DNA of 64,000 bases from Burkholderia cenocepacia (GTDB lineage Bacteria > Pseudomonadota > Gammaproteobacteria > Burkholderiales > Burkholderiaceae). The stretch is taken from positions 930,001 to 994,000 of the forward strand of contig NZ_UAQZ01000012.1 of assembly GCF_900446215.1 (NCBI RefSeq). The letters are read 5' to 3'. The position numbers and the translations under genes were made by a program. Shown piece by piece: positions 63,228-64,000 of the stretch (the first letter of the stretch is position 1; the number at the start of each line of letters is the position of its first letter). The notes beneath the pieces are model-generated. The model worked only from the letters and a program-made list of their open reading frames with translations, was not told the DNA's origin and searched no databases.

Positions 63228-64000
63228 TCAGTTGAGCGCCATGCTCAGCTTGCGTCGCCACCCGGCGACGAGGTCGGGGCGATCGCCGGCCAGCTCGAAC
63301 ACCGAGATCATCGTGCGGCGGCCGAGATCATCGCCGTACGTGCGATCGCGCGTCACGATTTCCAGCAACTGTTCCAGCGCGCCTTCGTACGCGCGCCGCG
63401 CGATCAGGCTCTGCGCAAGGTCGAAGCGTGCGTCGAGATCGGCAGGGTTTGCCGCGATGCGCGCTTCGAGCGCATCGGTCGGCGGCAGGTCGGCCGTGGC
63501 TTCGAGTGCGTCGAAACGGGTCTTGATCGCCTGGTAGCGCGGGTCGCCGTTCTGCACGGTTTGCGGCGACAGGCGCTCGGTCTCGGCACGCGCGGCGTCG
63601 ACTTCATTGCGCGCCAGCAGCAGTTCGATCAGGTCGAGACGCGCGTCGTCGTAGCCGGGGTTCAGCGCGAGCGCCGCTTCGAGGTGCGCGAGCGCCTCGT
63701 CGAAGCGCTGTTCGGCCATCGCATACTGCGCGGCGCGGCGCTCGGCTTCCTCGGGGGCCGGCAGCAGCCGGTCGAGGAACGCGCGCAACTGGCCTTCGGG
63801 CAGCACGCCGACGAACTGGTCGACCGGGCGCCCGTCGGCGAACGCGATCACGTGCGGGATGCTGCGCGTCTGGAAGTGCGCGGCGAGTTCCTGGTTCTCG
63901 TCGACGTTGACCTTCACGAGCTTCCAGCGGCCTGCGTAATCGGCTTCGAGCTTTTCCAGCAGCGGGCCGAGCGTCTTGCAGGGGCCGCACCACGGCGCCC
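63228..64000 (-). CDS. Thioredoxin-like co-chaperone with TPR region (CnoX/YbbN type; N-terminus beyond the window)
   Basis: The gene runs off the right edge; about 257 codons are present. The first visible part is a thioredoxin active site APWCGPCKTLGPLLEKL, followed by WKLVKVNVDENQELAAHF and SIPHVIAFADGRPVDQFVG with the cis-Pro. From about 90 residues on come TPR-like helices (ARLDLIELLLARNEVD, ARFDLAQSLIARRAYEGALEQLLEIV, then the conserved WRRKLSMAL end). This layout is that of YbbN/CnoX, which protects and transfers substrates to GroEL under oxidative stress. The WCGPC Cys pair is intact, unlike in E. coli YbbN (SxxC). Confidence 0.9.
   Translation of the reverse strand, partial: APWCGPCKTLGPLLEKLEADYAGRWKLVKVNVDENQELAAHFQTRSIPHVIAFADGRPVDQFVGVLPEGQLRAFLDRLLPAPEEAERRAAQYAMAEQRFDEALAHLEAALALNPGYDDARLDLIELLLARNEVDAARAETERLSPQTVQNGDPRYQAIKTRFDALEATADLPPTDALEARIAANPADLDARFDLAQSLIARRAYEGALEQLLEIVTRDRTYGDDLGRRTMISVFELAGDRPDLVAGWRRKLSMALN

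Overview
The window is high-GC DNA with strong third-position G/C bias and densely packed genes. The proteins read as beta-proteobacterial, and both the gene content and the order point to a Burkholderia cepacia complex chromosome 1: a response regulator, sensor kinase and HtrA protease next to an RND pump of the BpeAB-OprB type. This placement rests on recalled gene content, not a search. I see no rRNA, tRNA, insertion sequence, prophage or CRISPR array. The genes look like resident genes, although several are accessory metabolic modules.

Layout. 1-12 kb: end of a Sua5-type threonylcarbamoyl-AMP synthase, a GDSL lipoprotein esterase, a sterol-desaturase-fold hydroxylase, the penicillin-binding protein DacB, an OmpR-family two-component system followed by a DegP/HtrA protease, small unknown proteins, and a divergent GlxA-type regulator/isochorismatase pair. 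12-19 kb: a TetR regulator divergent from a three-gene RND efflux operon. 19-25 kb: an NCS2 nucleobase permease, a divergent FGGY kinase and the glutathione-dependent formaldehyde detoxification pair. 25-28 kb: zur-znuA-znuC-znuB metal uptake. 28-44.5 kb: a polyol catabolic regulon in two arms, with a LysR/serine-hydrolase/MFS module between them. 44.5-51 kb: a LysR regulator divergent from a benzoylformate decarboxylase pathway. 51-55 kb: kynBUA with a divergent Lrp-type regulator and a flavin reductase. 55-64 kb: SBP56/methanethiol-oxidase-like protein with a translationally coupled unknown membrane protein, MsrA, a DUF72 protein, cyclopropane fatty acid synthase, PdxH, TcdA and a partial thioredoxin-like protein.

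How the genes work together. The most informative region is the polyol regulon. The rightward arm encodes an SDR polyol dehydrogenase, a PfkB kinase, a GatZ-like protein without GatY, a complete ABC transporter and a HAD phosphatase. The leftward arm encodes a long-chain polyol dehydrogenase, xylulokinase and a SorC-family regulator. Both arms start from promoters of the same build: a TTGAC(A/T) -35 box, 17 bases, then GATCAT inside a large inverted repeat with a 7-base centre. This predicts one repressor, encoded in the second arm, controlling both. Other readable control sites are four phased TTAAG repeats before htrA (PmrA/QseB-type box), an AcrR-like operator inside the efflux promoter, a Zur-like site before zur, and inverted repeats in the glxA/isochorismatase, lysR/mdlC and kynB/kynR gaps.
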